Shown: positions 23,878 through 33,841, counted from the first letter of the stretch. The stretch is DNA of 64,000 nt from Alphaproteobacteria bacterium (GCA_947481575.1 CANKGV010000013.1:1-64000); one strand, 5' to 3'. Notes: generated by a model not told the origin, from the sequence alone. A program made the numbers and translations.

Positions 23878-24693
23878 ATGGTGAATTCGATCAATACTAA
23901 CCCCGGCGCCGCTGCGGGTTTGCAGCAGGTCCACAAGACCAGCACCTTCCTGGAAAAGACCCAGGAACGTATCGCGACCGGCAAGAAGGTTAACAGCCCC
24001 AAGGACGATGCCGCGATCTATGCGATCGCTCAGCAGTTGACCGGCGACTTGGCCGGTGCCGCCGCGGTCCGCGGCAACTTGGCGTTCGGCGAGGCCGCGA
24101 CCAGCGTCGCGACCACTGCCGGCACCGCCATTTCCGATCTTCTCATTGAAGCCAAGGGCAAGGCCGTGCAGGCTGCGCAACCGGGCCTCGACGCCGCATC
24201 CAGCCAAGCGCTGCAAAACGATTTCGCGCAGATCACCGCGCAGATCGACAGCATCGCCCAGGCGGCGAGTTTCGGCAGCACCAACTTGGTGAAGCCGGGT
24301 TCCCAGAATCTCGATGTCGTAGCGGGGGAGAACGGCGAGAAAGTCACCGTTCAGGCCGCCGACCTTACCTCCAACGGTCTCGGCATTTCCGGAGCCTCGC
24401 TGGCCACGCCGGCGCAGGCCCAGAATGCGGTGACCAGCATCGACACGGCGCTGAAGAGCGCCAACAGCGCGGTCGCCAATTTCGGCACCGCGGCGAGGAG
24501 CATCGAGACCAACACGACCCTAAACACCCAGATGTCCGACACCCTGAAGCAGGGCATCGGCAATCTGGTGGACGCTGATTTGGGCCAAGAGAGCGCGAAA
24601 CTTCTTGCCGGGCAGGTACGCCAGCGCCTCGGCATCCAGTCGCTGTCGATCGCCAACTCGGCGCCGCGTAACATCGCGTCGTTGTTCGAATAA
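23878..24693 (+). CDS. Flagellin 6 (divergent)
   Basis: 271 residues, still a flagellin (MVNSINTNPGAAAGLQQVHKTS; RIATGKKVNSPKDDAAIYAIAQ; IQSLSIANSAPRNIASLFE) but clearly unlike the other six. It ends LFE rather than LFR/LFH, has Ala-rich D1 helices, and its centre is AGENGEKVTVQAADLTSNG. It is isolated by a terminator upstream (23744-23771) and a hairpin downstream, and I find no sigma-54 motif in the 161 bases before it. A separately timed or minor flagellin is likely. Confidence 0.93.
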   Translation: MVNSINTNPGAAAGLQQVHKTSTFLEKTQERIATGKKVNSPKDDAAIYAIAQQLTGDLAGAAAVRGNLAFGEAATSVATTAGTAISDLLIEAKGKAVQAAQPGLDAASSQALQNDFAQITAQIDSIAQAASFGSTNLVKPGSQNLDVVAGENGEKVTVQAADLTSNGLGISGASLATPAQAQNAVTSIDTALKSANSAVANFGTAARSIETNTTLNTQMSDTLKQGIGNLVDADLGQESAKLLAGQVRQRLGIQSLSIANSAPRNIASLFE

Positions 24694-24700
24694 TCGCGTT

Positions 24701-24727
24701 CCAGGGGGTGGTTTGCCCACCCCCTGG
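24701..24727 (+). terminator. Terminator-like hairpin after flagellin 6
   Basis: An 11-bp stem CCAGGGGGTGG/CCACCCCCTGG with loop TTTGC, 8 bases after the stop. No T tract. Confidence 0.55.
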
Positions 24728-24886
24728 CGACCGCAGCCCGGTAGGGCTCCGCTGGGTCAGGATTGCCTGGTACCCGGCATTTACTTCCCGCTAACCGAGT
24801 TTCCGTAAGCTGCCTGATGTCCGGGAGCGGGCGCAGGCTGTCTGCGTTCGGGCTGGATTTGCGCCGAAATGCGCCGGATTCCGCAA

Positions 24887-24902
24887 TGGTCCGGGGCTTG
24901 CA
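24887..24902 (+). promoter_or_regulatory. Sigma-54 promoter of the FlaF3-GT41 operon
   Basis: TGGTCCGGGGCTTGCA: GG-N10-GC spacing and TTGCA core. A partial FlbD-like half-site (CGGCA at 24775) lies 112 bp upstream. Predicted start near 24913. The rest of 24728-25006 holds nothing else that I can identify. Confidence 0.68.
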
Positions 24903-25006
24903 TTGAGCAAGCGAGCATAGTTAACGGCGTGAACTGACGAACAGCACAACCGGCGCCAACCGGACGTGCTGCGCGGCATCGCGGAGTGTGGGAGCAAGGT
25001 TCGAGC

Positions 25007-25414
25007 ATGTCGGTCGACAGGTACAAATCCGCCCTCACGGTGACCGAGGAGCCGCGACAGACCGAGTACCGGCTGTTTGCGCAGGTCACCCGGTCGTTGA
25101 TGGACGTCCATGCCAAGGGCGACAAGGGCAAGAAGTTCATCGAGGCGGTGGATTGGAACCGCCGCATGTGGCTCACGCTGCAGATGGACTTGGCGTCCGA
25201 CACCAACGGGCTGGCGGACGAACTCAAGGCGCAACTAATCTCGGTTGCGATCTGGGTCGATAAGCATACCAGCGCTGCCCTGCGGGGTGATGCCGACCTT
25301 GAGCCGCTGATCACCGTTAATCGTACGATTATGGAGGGACTGGCCGGCGCGCCGGCCAAGCCGCAGACCGCGGCCGTACGTCCGGCGTTCGCGTCGGGCG
25401 GCACCTCGGCCTAG
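25007..25414 (+). CDS. flaF: FlaF-family flagellin chaperone/regulator 3
   Basis: 135 residues. FlaF core: TEYRLFAQVTRSLMDV, NRRMWLTLQMDL, LISVAIWVDKHT and TVNRTIMEGL, with a 20-residue Ala/Pro-rich C-terminal extension. Unlike flaF1 and flaF2 it is separated from the nearest flagellin by a hairpin and has its own promoter, and it is joined 10 bp upstream of a GT41 transferase. This ties flagellin handling to glycosylation. The ATG at 25007 is preferred to an upstream GTG. Confidence 0.85.
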   Translation: MSVDRYKSALTVTEEPRQTEYRLFAQVTRSLMDVHAKGDKGKKFIEAVDWNRRMWLTLQMDLASDTNGLADELKAQLISVAIWVDKHTSAALRGDADLEPLITVNRTIMEGLAGAPAKPQTAAVRPAFASGGTSA

Positions 25415-25424
25415 CGGGTTCGCC

Positions 25425-28400
25425 GTGAACGTTGCCATCCCGCACCCGCGCGATCCGCGCCCGGATCCGCAGCCCCGTCCGGCCGACGCCGCATTTACGG
25501 CCGGCCTGCAGCACCACACCGCCGGCGACCTGGACCGCGCTGAAACAGCGTACCGCCGCGCCGTCGCCATCGATCCGCGCCACATCGGTGCCCTGTTCAA
25601 TCTTGCGGCGCTCCACGGATCACGCGGCGATCTGGATGAGGCGGGGCGCTGCTATCGCTACGTCTTAGAGATCGCGCCCGCCGACGCCGACGCTCTTTCG
25701 AACTACGGCAATTTGCTGCAGCACGGAGGCAAGCTGGACGCGGCAGAAGACTGCTACCGCCGCGCCCTGGCGGCGAAGCCGGCGCACGCGATGGCTCATA
25801 CGAACCTCGCGCAGCTGCTAGCGGCAACCAATCGTCCCGACGAAGCTGAACGGCATTTCCGCCGCGGCATGGCGATCGCGCCGCGCTCGCCCGCCGGGCC
25901 GGCCGGCCTGGGTGGCCTGCTGTGGCGGCAAAATCGGCTCGACGAGGCCCGCCTCGCGTTTTGCCAAGCGATTGTTCTGGATCCCGGCGATGCCGACAGC
26001 CATTGCGGCCTCGGCAATGTGTGCCTCGACCTCGGCGACTATGAGCGCGCCGAGGAGGAATACTGCTTGGCGATCCGCCTGCGTCCGAATTGGGCCGACG
26101 CGCATTTCAACATCGGCATGCTGTTTGACCGCAGCAACCGGCGCAAAGAAGCAAAAGATGCGTTCCGCGAAGCTCTGTCGCTGCGCCCCGACTACGTCAA
26201 GGCGCTCTGCCGTCTGGGCGAGTTGGAGGCCGAAGACGGCGAGTTTGACGCGGCCGAACAACACCTGAGCGCGGCCGCCGAACACGGCCAGCTTGGTGGT
26301 GAATCGGAATTCCACTACGGCACGCTGCATCACCACAAGAAGAACTACACCAAGGCCATCGCCCATTTCGAAAAGGCGTTGGAACTGGGCTGCCGGTTGC
26401 CGGAGGTTTTCAACAATCTCGGCAACTCCCACTTGGAAGCGGGAAACGACGACCAGGCCGAGGCGGCTTTCAAGAGCGCGATTGAGCTCAAGCCCGACTT
26501 CGCTCACGCGTACAACAACCTCGGCAAGCTGTACCGCGGGCAGCGCAAGATCGACTTGGCTGAACAGCACTACCGCAAAGCGGTGGAGCTACGGCCCGAT
26601 TTCCCGGTCGCCGAGGGAAACCTCGGCGCGCTGCTGGTCGAAAAGGGCCACTACAGCGAGGCGGCCGCACTGTTCGAGCGCGCGCTCGAGCGGGAGCCGA
26701 GCTTCGCGCTCTACAACGGCTTGGGCCTCATGTACCAGGGCCTGAACGATAACGCCCGCTCACTGGAGTGCTACGCCAAAGCTCTGGAGTTGGCGCCGGA
26801 CAATCCCCAGGTGCTGAACAACCTCGCCATTGCCTATCAGAACATGGGCCGCAGCGAAGAGGCGGTCCGCACCTATAACAAGGTGTTCGACGTCAATCCG
26901 CTGCAGTGCGAGGCCTACTACAACATGGCCAACCTGCTGCTCTCGATGACCAAGTACGACGAAGCGGTCATCGTCTATCGCAAGTGCCTACAGATCAACC
27001 CGCACCACAGCGGCGTGTACCCCTACTTGGCCCATGCGCTGATGCACCAGTGTGCGTGGGACAATCTGCAGCGCGTGACGGAGCAAGTGATCGCCAACAC
27101 CGAGCGCGAACTAGCGGCGGGCGGCGGCGTTTCCGCCACGCCGTTCGGCCTGCTCAGCCTGCCGACATCCGTGGACCTGCGGGCGCGGGTTACCGACCGG
27201 GTGGCGCAGAAGATCGAAGACTCCGTGCAGTCGACACGGGAGCGCAACCCGCTCACCTACGCCCCGCGCGGCAAGAAGCTGAAGATCGCCTACGTCTCGC
27301 CGGACCTGCGCAATCACTCGGTGGCGTTCTTGTTCAACAACGTGCTGCGCAACCACGACCGCAATCGGTTCGAGGTGCACGGGTACATGGTCGCGAACTA
27401 CGAGCGCGATGACATGACCGAGTTCTTCAAGCACGAATTCGACAGCTTCACCGACCTCAAGGACACGCCGTTGCTGGATGCCACCCGCAAGGTGAACGGC
27501 GACGGCATCAACATCATGGTCGACCTCGCCGGCCACACGCGCGGCGCGTGGATGCACTTGTTCGCCATGCACCCGGCGCCGATCCAGGCCACCACCATCG
27601 GTTACGCTTCGTCGCTCGGCGGCAAACTCGCCGACTACATGATCACCGACGAAACGCTGTGGCCGGAGCATGAGGCAAGCTACTGCAGCGAGAAGTTCGT
27701 GTACCTGCCCCACACGGTGATGCCGGGCTCGCCCAAGGAAGTCGCCGACCACACGTTCACCCGTGAGGAGATGGGGCTGCCGGAAACGGGCGTCGTGTTC
27801 GCCAACTTCAACGGCCACTACAAGTTCGATCCCGAGACGTATGCGGTCTGGATGCGTATCCTGAAGCAGGTGCCGGGCAGCGTTCTGTGGATGATGCAGG
27901 GCTCCGCCACCAGCCGCGCCAACCTGATCCGCGAAGCGGCACTGCGCGGCGTGCCTGAACACCGCCTAGTGTTTGCCAGCACGATCCGCGGCCCGTACCA
28001 CATGGCGCGCTTACCGCTGGCCGATATCTGCCTCGACAGCTTCTACCATGTCGGCGGCGCAACCACCGTCGATGCGTTGTGGCGCGGCGTGCCGGTCGTC
28101 GTCACGGCGGGTACCAACGTCAGCAACCGCACCGGCCGCAACCTTCTGGAAGTGGTCGAAATGCCGGAATTGATCGGCGCGACCATGCACGACTACGAGC
28201 GCGTCGCCGTCGATCTGGCGCTGAACCCGGCCAAGCTGGCTGCCACCCGCGCCAAACTTTCGGCCAAAGTCAAAACCTCTCCGTTGTTCGACATCAAGTT
28301 GTTCACGCGCCATTTGGAGAGTGCGTACGAGATGATGTGGGAGAACTACGAAGCAGGGCGGCCACCGCAGTTGCTGCGCGTGCCGGCGATCATCCAATGA
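25425..28400 (+). CDS. TPR/GT41 (SPINDLY/OGT-like) protein O-glycosyltransferase 2
   Basis: 991 residues with a GTG start. Residues about 25-550 form a long TPR array of some 14-15 units; residues about 610-985 are the GT41 domain (IAYVSPDLRNHSVAFLF, VDLAGHTRGAWMHL, FANFNGHYKFDP, LDSFYHVGGATTVDALW). The domain ends with the family's usual ESAYEMMWENY helix. It lies 10 bp after flaF3 and overlaps the next GT41 gene by ATGA, so all three are co-expressed. Likely acceptors are flagellins; the donor is probably the product of the sugar cluster. Confidence 0.87.
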   Translation: MNVAIPHPRDPRPDPQPRPADAAFTAGLQHHTAGDLDRAETAYRRAVAIDPRHIGALFNLAALHGSRGDLDEAGRCYRYVLEIAPADADALSNYGNLLQHGGKLDAAEDCYRRALAAKPAHAMAHTNLAQLLAATNRPDEAERHFRRGMAIAPRSPAGPAGLGGLLWRQNRLDEARLAFCQAIVLDPGDADSHCGLGNVCLDLGDYERAEEEYCLAIRLRPNWADAHFNIGMLFDRSNRRKEAKDAFREALSLRPDYVKALCRLGELEAEDGEFDAAEQHLSAAAEHGQLGGESEFHYGTLHHHKKNYTKAIAHFEKALELGCRLPEVFNNLGNSHLEAGNDDQAEAAFKSAIELKPDFAHAYNNLGKLYRGQRKIDLAEQHYRKAVELRPDFPVAEGNLGALLVEKGHYSEAAALFERALEREPSFALYNGLGLMYQGLNDNARSLECYAKALELAPDNPQVLNNLAIAYQNMGRSEEAVRTYNKVFDVNPLQCEAYYNMANLLLSMTKYDEAVIVYRKCLQINPHHSGVYPYLAHALMHQCAWDNLQRVTEQVIANTERELAAGGGVSATPFGLLSLPTSVDLRARVTDRVAQKIEDSVQSTRERNPLTYAPRGKKLKIAYVSPDLRNHSVAFLFNNVLRNHDRNRFEVHGYMVANYERDDMTEFFKHEFDSFTDLKDTPLLDATRKVNGDGINIMVDLAGHTRGAWMHLFAMHPAPIQATTIGYASSLGGKLADYMITDETLWPEHEASYCSEKFVYLPHTVMPGSPKEVADHTFTREEMGLPETGVVFANFNGHYKFDPETYAVWMRILKQVPGSVLWMMQGSATSRANLIREAALRGVPEHRLVFASTIRGPYHMARLPLADICLDSFYHVGGATTVDALWRGVPVVVTAGTNVSNRTGRNLLEVVEMPELIGATMHDYERVAVDLALNPAKLAATRAKLSAKVKTSPLFDIKLFTRHLESAYEMMWENYEAGRPPQLLRVPAIIQ

Positions 28401-31294
28401 CTCCCGCTGCCGCCGTGCTGGACACCCCGGTCCGCCGCCCCGGGACAAACGTCGCTGCTGTCCTCGCCGAGGCGTTGCGCTTCCACCGGCTCGGCAGTGT
28501 CGATCTGGCGGCGGCGGCTTACGAGCGCGTGCTGGATCAGGATCCGCTCAACGTCACCGCGCTCAGCAACCTTGGGGTGATCCGGGCCGCAAGCGGCCGC
28601 TATGACGATGCGACGGCATTGTACGAGCGTGCGCTGGCGCTGGCGCCCTCGGACGGCGATCTGCTCACCAATCTCGGCAACCTCCATACCGTCACCGGCG
28701 ACTTTCAGCGCGCCGAGGTGCGGTATCGCGCGGCGGTCGCTCTGCTGCCCCGTAACGGCGCAACCCGGCTCAACCTTGGCGGCCTCCTTGCTCGGGACGG
28801 CCGATTCATCGAGGCTGCCGAGCAATACCGCGCCGCGCTCGCCGCAGAGCCCGCCAACGCGACCGCACACACCCGTTTGGGAGCGCTGCTGATCGCGCAG
28901 GGCCAGCTTTCCGAAGCCATTGCCATGCTCTCCCGCGCGGTCGCCCTGGCACCGAACGATGCACACACCCGCTGCCTATTGGGCGAGGCATACGCCGCGG
29001 CAGGGGCGGGTGCCGATGCGGAGGCGCACTATCGCGCCGCGACGCAACTTGCGCCGGACGAGCCCGAAGCGTGGCATCGCCTGGCAAATCATCTGGTCGC
29101 CATCGGCCGGCCCGACGTTGCGATCGAGGCGTTTGCCGTGGCGGCTGAATGCGGCGGGGGCGCCCCGGTACTCCGGGACTACGGTGGTCTCCTCACGGTG
29201 CTCGGCCGCGATGACGAGGCGCTCACGGTCTTGGATCGCGCGCGCGCCTTGGATCCCGATGACACGCAAACCGCGCTCCACTTGGGCGGGTTGCATTTCA
29301 AGTACAAGCGTATCGAGCCAGCCGAGCAATGCTTCACCGACGTCGTGCGCCTTGCGCCGGGCCTCTACGAAGGCCGGTTCAATCTGGCGCTGACCCTCGA
29401 CTACAGCGGCCGCCGCGACAAGGCCGAGCGGATTTGGCGCGATCTCACGGTCGCCGACCCGGAGCGCAAGGAAGCCTCGATCGCCCTCGGCAATCTGCTT
29501 CGCGTTCGCGGTCATTTGGCGGAGGCGCGTGCCTACGCCGCGCAGGCCCAGGCCATTGATCCGCACAGCGTCGACGCGTTTTCGCTGTTGGCGAACATCG
29601 CTCACGACCTCCACGAAGAGGCCGAGGCGCTGGAGTGGGCCGACCTCGGACTGGCTATTGATCCGGGTGCGGTTCAGTTGCTGAAGGTAAAGGCGGTGAC
29701 CCTGTCGATGTTGGGCCGCCACGCCGACGCGATGGTGACGGCCCAGCGCGCCATGCACAGCAACACCAGCGACGACGCCGGAGTCGCTCTCGTGCTTGCC
29801 AGCACGTATGAACGTGCCGGCCTGCGCGAAAAGGCCCTAAGTGTCTTCGAGTTTGTCCGCTCGATCGATCCAGGCAACAGCTACGCGGTGGCCCGTTCGA
29901 TCGAAATGAAATTGGCCCTGTGCAACTGGGGCGACTACGACGGGTTCATTGCCGGCGTCGTCAGGCACGTGACCGACGCCATCGCGGCGGATCGTCCCCA
30001 TGGGGTCGACATCCAGGACATGCACAACCTGCCGGTGCCTTACGAGTTCACCGCCCGGGCGGCGCGCCACTCAGCACGCGCTGTAATGAAGCAGAACGAA
30101 AGTCAGGGCATCCGCTGCTCTTTCGATTTCACCGGCCGCATCGCAGCGTGGGGAACCGAACCCAAGCGGCGCATCCGCGTAGGGTATGCCTTGCCCTACA
30201 CGTTCCTGCACAGCTTTCCGCAACTCTTTAAGAACGTGATCGATCGCCACGACCGCACGCGGTTCGAGGTGTTTGGATATTCCGCCCGGGCCAGCGCCGG
30301 CAGCGACTTCGAACGTACCTACCGTGCGTCGTTCGAGCACTTCCGCGACGTCAACGCGATGGGCCCAGAGCAAGCCGCACAGGCGATCTGTGCGGATGGC
30401 GTCGACGTGTTGATCGACGTGAGCGGGCACACGTCCATCAATTGCCAGCCGTTTGTCGCCCTCCGGCCGGCACCGGTGCAGGCCCACATGTTGGGCTACT
30501 CGATCACCGTCGGGCCGTACATCGACTATCTGATCACGGATCGGGTATTCATGCCGCCACACCTAGCGGTCCACAACGCCGAGCACACCGTCTACCTGCC
30601 GCACACGTCGATGGCGCCGAACCCGGCGCTGATCGCGCCCGAACCCCAGAGCCGCGCTGCCGAGGGCCTGCCGGAAGACGGCATCGTGTTTACCAATTTC
30701 AACCAGCCATTCAAGTTCGAGCCGACGATGTTCCGGGTGTGGATGCGCATCCTGCATCGCGTGCCCAAGAGCGTGCTGTGGCTGGGCCGCTGGTCGCCCG
30801 AGACCTGCGAGAACCTGAAGCGTGCCGCGCTGGAACTGGGCGTTGACCCCGCTCGACTGGTGTTCGCCGATATTCGCCCTCACGCCACGCACTTGGCGCG
30901 TCTGGCCCTTGCCGACGTTGCGCTCGACACGCGCCACCACGGCGGCGGCGCCACCACGATGGATGCGTTCTGGGCCGGTGTGCCGGTGATCAACTGCGCC
31001 GGCGCCACCCCGGCATCGCGCAATGGTTCCAGCTTCGCGCTCGCCTTGGGCATGCCGGAGCTGACTACGACGACAATCGACGCCTACGAGGAACTGGCCG
31101 TCGCCCTGGCGGAAGACCCGGCGCGCCGCGCGGCCATTCGGGCCAAGATTCAGGCCAATCGGCTGACGCAGCCCCTGTTCGACGGCGACCGCTACGTGCG
31201 CAATCTCGAACGTGCCATCGAGATGATGTGGGCCGCCCGGGTCGCGGGGCGTCTCACGGACATTGACGTTCCGGACACGGTAACGGCGCCATGA
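28397..31294 (+). CDS. TPR/GT41 (SPINDLY/OGT-like) protein O-glycosyltransferase 3
   Basis: 965 residues. TPR array at about residues 20-510, GT41 domain at about 590-950 (VGYALPYTFLHSFPQLFKN, IDVSGHTSINCQPF, FTNFNQPFKFEP, LDTRHHGGGATTMDAFW). The first GT41 motif deviates from the usual SPDFR/LRxHSV (here LPYTFLHSF), so its activity or acceptor may differ from the other two. The start is the ATG at 28397 inside an ATGA overlap; an open frame extending over 300 bases upstream lies within gene 2 and is not coding. Confidence 0.85.
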   Translation: MTPAAAVLDTPVRRPGTNVAAVLAEALRFHRLGSVDLAAAAYERVLDQDPLNVTALSNLGVIRAASGRYDDATALYERALALAPSDGDLLTNLGNLHTVTGDFQRAEVRYRAAVALLPRNGATRLNLGGLLARDGRFIEAAEQYRAALAAEPANATAHTRLGALLIAQGQLSEAIAMLSRAVALAPNDAHTRCLLGEAYAAAGAGADAEAHYRAATQLAPDEPEAWHRLANHLVAIGRPDVAIEAFAVAAECGGGAPVLRDYGGLLTVLGRDDEALTVLDRARALDPDDTQTALHLGGLHFKYKRIEPAEQCFTDVVRLAPGLYEGRFNLALTLDYSGRRDKAERIWRDLTVADPERKEASIALGNLLRVRGHLAEARAYAAQAQAIDPHSVDAFSLLANIAHDLHEEAEALEWADLGLAIDPGAVQLLKVKAVTLSMLGRHADAMVTAQRAMHSNTSDDAGVALVLASTYERAGLREKALSVFEFVRSIDPGNSYAVARSIEMKLALCNWGDYDGFIAGVVRHVTDAIAADRPHGVDIQDMHNLPVPYEFTARAARHSARAVMKQNESQGIRCSFDFTGRIAAWGTEPKRRIRVGYALPYTFLHSFPQLFKNVIDRHDRTRFEVFGYSARASAGSDFERTYRASFEHFRDVNAMGPEQAAQAICADGVDVLIDVSGHTSINCQPFVALRPAPVQAHMLGYSITVGPYIDYLITDRVFMPPHLAVHNAEHTVYLPHTSMAPNPALIAPEPQSRAAEGLPEDGIVFTNFNQPFKFEPTMFRVWMRILHRVPKSVLWLGRWSPETCENLKRAALELGVDPARLVFADIRPHATHLARLALADVALDTRHHGGGATTMDAFWAGVPVINCAGATPASRNGSSFALALGMPELTTTTIDAYEELAVALAEDPARRAAIRAKIQANRLTQPLFDGDRYVRNLERAIEMMWAARVAGRLTDIDVPDTVTAP

Positions 31295-32451
31295 TCACCG
31301 CAACCGCTGCGCAGGGCGTCGCCAGCCCCTATCTCGATTTCTACGGGCGCGAGTCGATCTCGCCGGTCTCGCAGGACATTTCCGACCTCGACCGCCATTT
31401 TCAGCGGCGCGAGGCGCTGTACCGTCACCTGGGCATCGTCCCGGCGCTGATCGCCGGGCGATCGGTGGTGGAGTTCGGCCCTGGCTCCGGGCACAACGCC
31501 TGCTACACCAGCGCGCTCGGGCCGTCGCGCTACGTACTGGTCGACGGCAACCCGCGTGGGATCGAGGAGACGCGCGCACTGCTGGCGCGCCACGCCCGCG
31601 GCGGACTCAAGCACGAAATTGTTCCGTCGCTGATCGAAGACTTCCGCACCGCGGATCGCTTCGACCTGGTTCTGTGCGAAGCCGTGTTGTCGGCGCAGCC
31701 CGACGCGCCGGGCCTGGCCCGCCACGTGGCGGGCTTCGCGAAGCCGGGCGGGGTGATCGTCATTACCTGCATGGACTCGGTCAGCTTCCTGCCTGAATCC
31801 CTGCGCCGGGTGTTGGCAACCGCGCTGCTGGACCCCGCGGCGTCTACCGACCAGACCGCGACCAGCTTGGTGGGAGCGTTTGCGCCGCACCTGCGCACCC
31901 TCAAGGGCATGAGCCGCAGCCACAAGGACTGGGTGCTGGACAGCATGTTGTTCCCGTACCGCGGGAGGCTGTTCAGCATTGCCGACGCCATCGCCGCGCT
32001 GGATGTGGGCTGCGACGTCTACGGGGCGTCGCCGAGCTTCCTCACCGATTGGCGTTGGTACAAAGACATTCACGGCGAAGCGCGCCGCTACAACGAAGTC
32101 GCGCTGTCCGGGTTCTGGCGCAACCTCCATAACCACCTTGACTATCGTTGCGAGTTCGCGCCCCGTGCCGAGCTCGAGAATCAGAAGCTGCTCGTGCTGT
32201 GCGACCTCGTGTTCGATCTTGAAGAACACTATCGCCACACCCGCGCGCCCGAGACTCTGGCCGAAATTGTCGTTCAGTCGCGGACTATTGCCCGCCTGGT
32301 GCGGTCGTTCTCGCCCAGCACCGCGGATGCGCTGGAAGAGTTCGGCGAGGTCGTCGGCGCCGGCATCACCAGCACCGCAGTTGCGGGAATGCGCCGGTTT
32401 GGCCCGTGGTTCGGGCGCGGCCAGCAATACCTCAGTTTGATCCGAAAGTAG
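31291..32451 (+). CDS. SAM-dependent methyltransferase-like protein
   Basis: 386 residues. SAM motif I is VVEFGPGSGHN near 60-70, followed by the acidic VDGNPRG end of beta-2. The C-terminal 200 residues are helical and not recognised. It starts in an ATGA overlap with the GT41-3 stop, so translation is coupled. Role: probably methylation of a glycan or another small molecule of the pathway; the substrate cannot be read. Confidence 0.72.
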   Translation: MITATAAQGVASPYLDFYGRESISPVSQDISDLDRHFQRREALYRHLGIVPALIAGRSVVEFGPGSGHNACYTSALGPSRYVLVDGNPRGIEETRALLARHARGGLKHEIVPSLIEDFRTADRFDLVLCEAVLSAQPDAPGLARHVAGFAKPGGVIVITCMDSVSFLPESLRRVLATALLDPAASTDQTATSLVGAFAPHLRTLKGMSRSHKDWVLDSMLFPYRGRLFSIADAIAALDVGCDVYGASPSFLTDWRWYKDIHGEARRYNEVALSGFWRNLHNHLDYRCEFAPRAELENQKLLVLCDLVFDLEEHYRHTRAPETLAEIVVQSRTIARLVRSFSPSTADALEEFGEVVGAGITSTAVAGMRRFGPWFGRGQQYLSLIRK

Positions 32452-32561
32452 GGCATGCGGGCGCACGGTTCACGGGCCGCTAACCATTTGGACCTAGGCT
32501 CAGTCGGGTCGGCGTGGGGCGCGTTGGCTCCCGCAACGGCCCCGGGACCGGGGGGTGTCCA

Positions 32562-33827
32562 ATGAGCTTCGAGATGGCACAAGCCAACCTTGCCCTCGCC
32601 CTACGAACGGCAGCACCGGCACCCGCCGCCGAGGCGGGGCAGTGCCACATTTGCGGCGCGGCCCGCGCGCTGGCGCCGATCAGCCTCAGCGGCTGGCAGC
32701 TCGTCTCCTCCGATTGCCGTGGCTGGACCGCTCCACTGTTGCTCGGGCAGTGCCCGGCGTGCCGCACGGTGCAAAAGGTCATCAACCGCCGCTGGCGCCA
32801 AGAGTCGGCGCGCGTGTACCGCGGCTACAGCCCTTACCACCAGGCAGGCGGGGCCGAACAAAAGGTCGCCAGCCCGACCACCGGTGTTCTCAAGTCGCGC
32901 TCCGAGGTGTTGCTCGAACGGCTGATGCTGGCGCTCCCCTTCGGCGACGGCGGCAAGATGCTGGATATCGGCTGCGGCACCGGTGTGATGCTGCGGGCGT
33001 TCCATGCTGCGCGTCCCGGTTGGTCCCTCGCGGGCTACGACCGGCTAGGCGTGTTTCGGGGCGCAATCGAAAGCATTGCACCCGGCTGTAGCTTCCACCG
33101 CGGCACATTCACCGCCATCACGGGGCGCTACGATTTCATTTCTCTGGTGCATTCGCTCGAACACATGGTCGATCCGGTCGCCTTCCTGGCCGAGGTCGCG
33201 CCGAAGCTCAGCGACACCGGCGTGCTCCTGGTCCAGGTACCGGACGCGGAAGCGAATCCTTTCGACCTGATGGTCGTCGACCACTGCACCCACTTCACCG
33301 AACACACGTTGGCTGCAACCGCAATCGCTGCCGGCTTCAAGAACGTCCGGGTCGTGCGCACCTGGGCCTCCAAGGAACTTTCGCTGGTCGCCGGTCCCGG
33401 CGTGTCAACGGACGCCATCGCGCTGGAGCGCCGCCCGCATGGCGAGTCCGGCCTGTGCGCGAACAGCTTGGCATGGCTCGGCGGACTCGCCGGTCTGACG
33501 ATGACGGTGCGGCGCGAGCGTCCGCGTATGGGCATATTTGGCACCTCGATCGGCGGCATATGGTTGTTCGAGGCGACCGACCGAACGGCCGATTTCTTCG
33601 TTGACGAGGATCTGGGCCGCGTCGGCCGCAGCCTCCTCGGGGTTCCGATCTATCACCCGGCCGACGTCCCGGCTGGCAGCACGGTCATCAGCGCCCTGCC
33701 GCCGCCGATCGGCGAGCGGATCGCCGCGCGTCTCGCGCGGCCCGGCGTCGAATACGTGTGTTGGCCACAACCGGGTTGGGCCGGACCCAGCCAGGGCCCG
33801 CAGCAGCTAACGTCCGCATCCGCGTAA
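32562..33827 (+). CDS. Zinc-finger class I methyltransferase (sugar C/O-methyltransferase-like)
   Basis: 421 residues. An N-terminal zinc ribbon has CHIC at 28-31 and CPAC near 65-68. SAM motif I is MLDIGCGTGVML near 133, followed by a FISLVHSLEHM motif, then a C-terminal domain carrying a TSIGG loop. This arrangement recalls the NovU/TylC3-type sugar C-methyltransferases. The ATG at 32562 is chosen after GGGGGTG; the longer frame upstream is less likely. It is 110 bp from the previous gene and I see no clear promoter between them. Confidence 0.75.
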   Translation: MSFEMAQANLALALRTAAPAPAAEAGQCHICGAARALAPISLSGWQLVSSDCRGWTAPLLLGQCPACRTVQKVINRRWRQESARVYRGYSPYHQAGGAEQKVASPTTGVLKSRSEVLLERLMLALPFGDGGKMLDIGCGTGVMLRAFHAARPGWSLAGYDRLGVFRGAIESIAPGCSFHRGTFTAITGRYDFISLVHSLEHMVDPVAFLAEVAPKLSDTGVLLVQVPDAEANPFDLMVVDHCTHFTEHTLAATAIAAGFKNVRVVRTWASKELSLVAGPGVSTDAIALERRPHGESGLCANSLAWLGGLAGLTMTVRRERPRMGIFGTSIGGIWLFEATDRTADFFVDEDLGRVGRSLLGVPIYHPADVPAGSTVISALPPPIGERIAARLARPGVEYVCWPQPGWAGPSQGPQQLTSASA

Positions 33828-33841
33828 GCCGGAGTACTCCC

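Noticed and set aside
17898-24693. Mobile or phage-driven duplication of the flagellins
   Set aside because: No transposase, integrase, terminal repeats or tRNA-linked attachment site flank the array; tandem duplication by homologous recombination is enough.
28079-28396. Longer N-terminus for GT41-3
   Set aside because: The extension lies entirely within the GT41-2 gene in another frame; the ATGA overlap at 28397 and the onset of TPR sequence fix the start.
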